NCBI GenBank assembly: GCA_035634255.1
Contig: DASQDI010000046.1
Location: 1 to 54,412, forward strand
DNA: 54,412 bases
Source: DATLMR01 sp035634255
GTDB taxonomy: Bacteria > Acidobacteriota > Blastocatellia > UBA7656
Reading direction: 5' to 3'
Positions 53,411 to 54,412 of this stretch are shown piece after piece (the first letter of the stretch is position 1; each line of letters begins with the position of its first letter). The notes beneath the pieces were generated by a model, which saw only the letters and a program-made list of their open reading frames with translations, was not told the DNA's origin and searched no databases. A program made the position numbers and the translations under genes.

Positions 53411-54382
53411 CTACTGCGACCAGGGCTTCGGCTCGCGGTCCCACCGGTGTTTCTTCAACTCCTGCCGAAGCTCCCGCGGGAGGGGCCCCGCGTCGCTCGC
53501 GGAGATGTTCGACTCGACGTGTTTGATCTTGCGCATGCCGGGAATGATCGTGCTCACGTCGGGGTTGCCTAATATGAATCGCAGAGCCATCTCGGGCATG
53601 GTCATGCCTTCCGGCACGAGGGGCTTCAGCAAGTCCGCGCGCTCGACGCTGGGGGCAAGGTTCTCCGGCACGAAGTAGCTGTTGCGCCAGTCGCCTTCCG
53701 GCCACGTGCTCTCCTTCGTGAGCGTACCGGTGAGGGTGCCTTCGTCGAACGGCACGCGCGCGATGACCGCCACGTCCATCTCGCGGCAGGCGGGGAAAAG
53801 CTCGTCTTCCGGGTTTTGGTCGAAGACGTTATAGATCACCTGGACGGCGTCGACGAGGCCGCTCCGCACGGCGCGCACCCCGTTCCACGGCTCCCACCGG
53901 TTGAGGCTGATGCCGACCGCGCGCAGGAGCTTCTGGCGGCGCAGCTCGTCCACCCGCCTCGCCCACCGATCATCCCCGAGCCATGAGTCTTCCCACGTGT
54001 GGAACTGGACCAGGTCGAAGCTTTCGAGCCCGGAGTTCTTCAGGCTGCTGTGGACGTACTCTTCGATGTGATCGGGCGGGTAGCAATCGTCGAGGGTGAA
54101 CTCACGGCGCGAAGGCCACGCGCGATTTTTTGGCGGGATCTTCGTCGCCGTGTAGAGCCGCTTGTCGGAGTTCGCGCGAACGACGCGCCCGAGCAGGTTC
54201 TCGCTGCGGCCCTCTCCGTAAGCCCAGGCCGTGTCGAAAAAATTGCACCCGAGATCGACGGCATGCTGCAACGATTGGATCGACTCGTCATCGTCCGAGC
54301 CCGACCAGCCTCCCATGCCCCACATGCCGTACCCGATCTCGCTCACGCTCCAGTTCTTTCGCCCGAATCGCCTGTATTTCAT
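53411..54382 (-). CDS. Aldo/keto reductase
   Basis: A 323-residue TIM-barrel NADPH-dependent reductase. Catalytic residues fit DTAWAYGEGRSENLLG (Asp, Tyr) and TKIPPKNR (Lys), with the His in LVQFHTWEDS. The C-terminal NADPH region is LGNPDVSTIIPGMRKIKHVE. GGAGGGGG precedes ATG 54382. The substrate is unknown; many members act on sugar or ketone substrates. The 5' context continues outside the window. Confidence 0.92.
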   Translation of the reverse strand: MKYRRFGRKNWSVSEIGYGMWGMGGWSGSDDDESIQSLQHAVDLGCNFFDTAWAYGEGRSENLLGRVVRANSDKRLYTATKIPPKNRAWPSRREFTLDDCYPPDHIEEYVHSSLKNSGLESFDLVQFHTWEDSWLGDDRWARRVDELRRQKLLRAVGISLNRWEPWNGVRAVRSGLVDAVQVIYNVFDQNPEDELFPACREMDVAVIARVPFDEGTLTGTLTKESTWPEGDWRNSYFVPENLAPSVERADLLKPLVPEGMTMPEMALRFILGNPDVSTIIPGMRKIKHVESNISASDAGPLPRELRQELKKHRWDREPKPWSQ

Positions 54383-54412
54383 GTGCCCCCTCCACCCCAA
54401 TAATAGAAGCTC

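Overview
The window reads as a chromosomal segment of an Acidobacteriota-like soil bacterium, probably of the Blastocatellia type. The main pointers are a duplicated-orphan-permease (ADOP) type MacB/FtsX exporter plus a decayed second copy, a BlaI/M56 regulatory pair with degenerate repeats, a kinase-like protein ending in a TonB domain, and a GC-rich core (mnmG, acs, mla-type genes). This taxonomic call is inference from gene families; no rRNA lies in the window.

Region 1 (1-8.3 kb): an ADOP permease, then a minus-strand operon transcribed blaI, M56 metallopeptidase, repeat protein, amidohydrolase. Its promoter matches the sigma-70 consensus (TTGACA, 17 bp, TATTAT) and sits between two CTACT-NN-AGTAG palindromes, so autoregulation by BlaI is likely.

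Region 2 (8.3-19.4 kb): a visibly AT-richer accessory island ending at a tRNA-Lys(CUU) gene. It holds two very small genes in opposite orientation, 47 and 54 codons, that carry the PFFxRFLE leader and TxKYPSD core of microviridin-type graspetide precursors. One has a single core and the other two tandem cores. No ATP-grasp ligase is present in the window. Between them lie a bi-domain oxidoreductase, a GT4 glycosyltransferase, a methyltransferase and an IS256-family transposase remnant. Beyond them are small secreted or lipoprotein peptides and a four-gene mobilization-like operon (two small membrane proteins, a VirD4/HerA-like ATPase, a replication-relaxation-like protein) next to the tRNA. 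Several strong hairpins occupy the non-coding DNA.

Region 3 (19.4-35.4 kb): GC-rich chromosomal genes. These are a serine hydrolase, an outer-membrane barrel, a TPR protein, a pseudokinase-TonB fusion, a peptidoglycan-binding protein, a frameshifted ADOP remnant, an ABC-2 exporter whose ATPase and permease genes are separated by an EEP-family nuclease gene, a GT39-like membrane glycosyltransferase, mnmG and an aminopeptidase P.

Region 4 (35.4-40.3 kb): co-oriented, unrelated small genes (an unknown membrane-anchored protein, two RebB-like proteins, GNAT, DinB, DUF4328) separated by three ~90-bp imperfect palindromes that look like integron attC sites. No integron integrase is seen, so this may be a small CALIN-like cassette cluster.

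Region 5 (40.3-54.4 kb): housekeeping genes. These are a CsgG/TPR protein, acetyl-CoA synthetase, two HAD phosphatases (one KdsC-like), an MCE/Mla lipid transporter (mlaE-mlaF-mlaD), an HNH nuclease, an M20 amidohydrolase, DUF971, enoyl-CoA hydratase, split formiminotransferase and cyclodeaminase genes, and an aldo/keto reductase.
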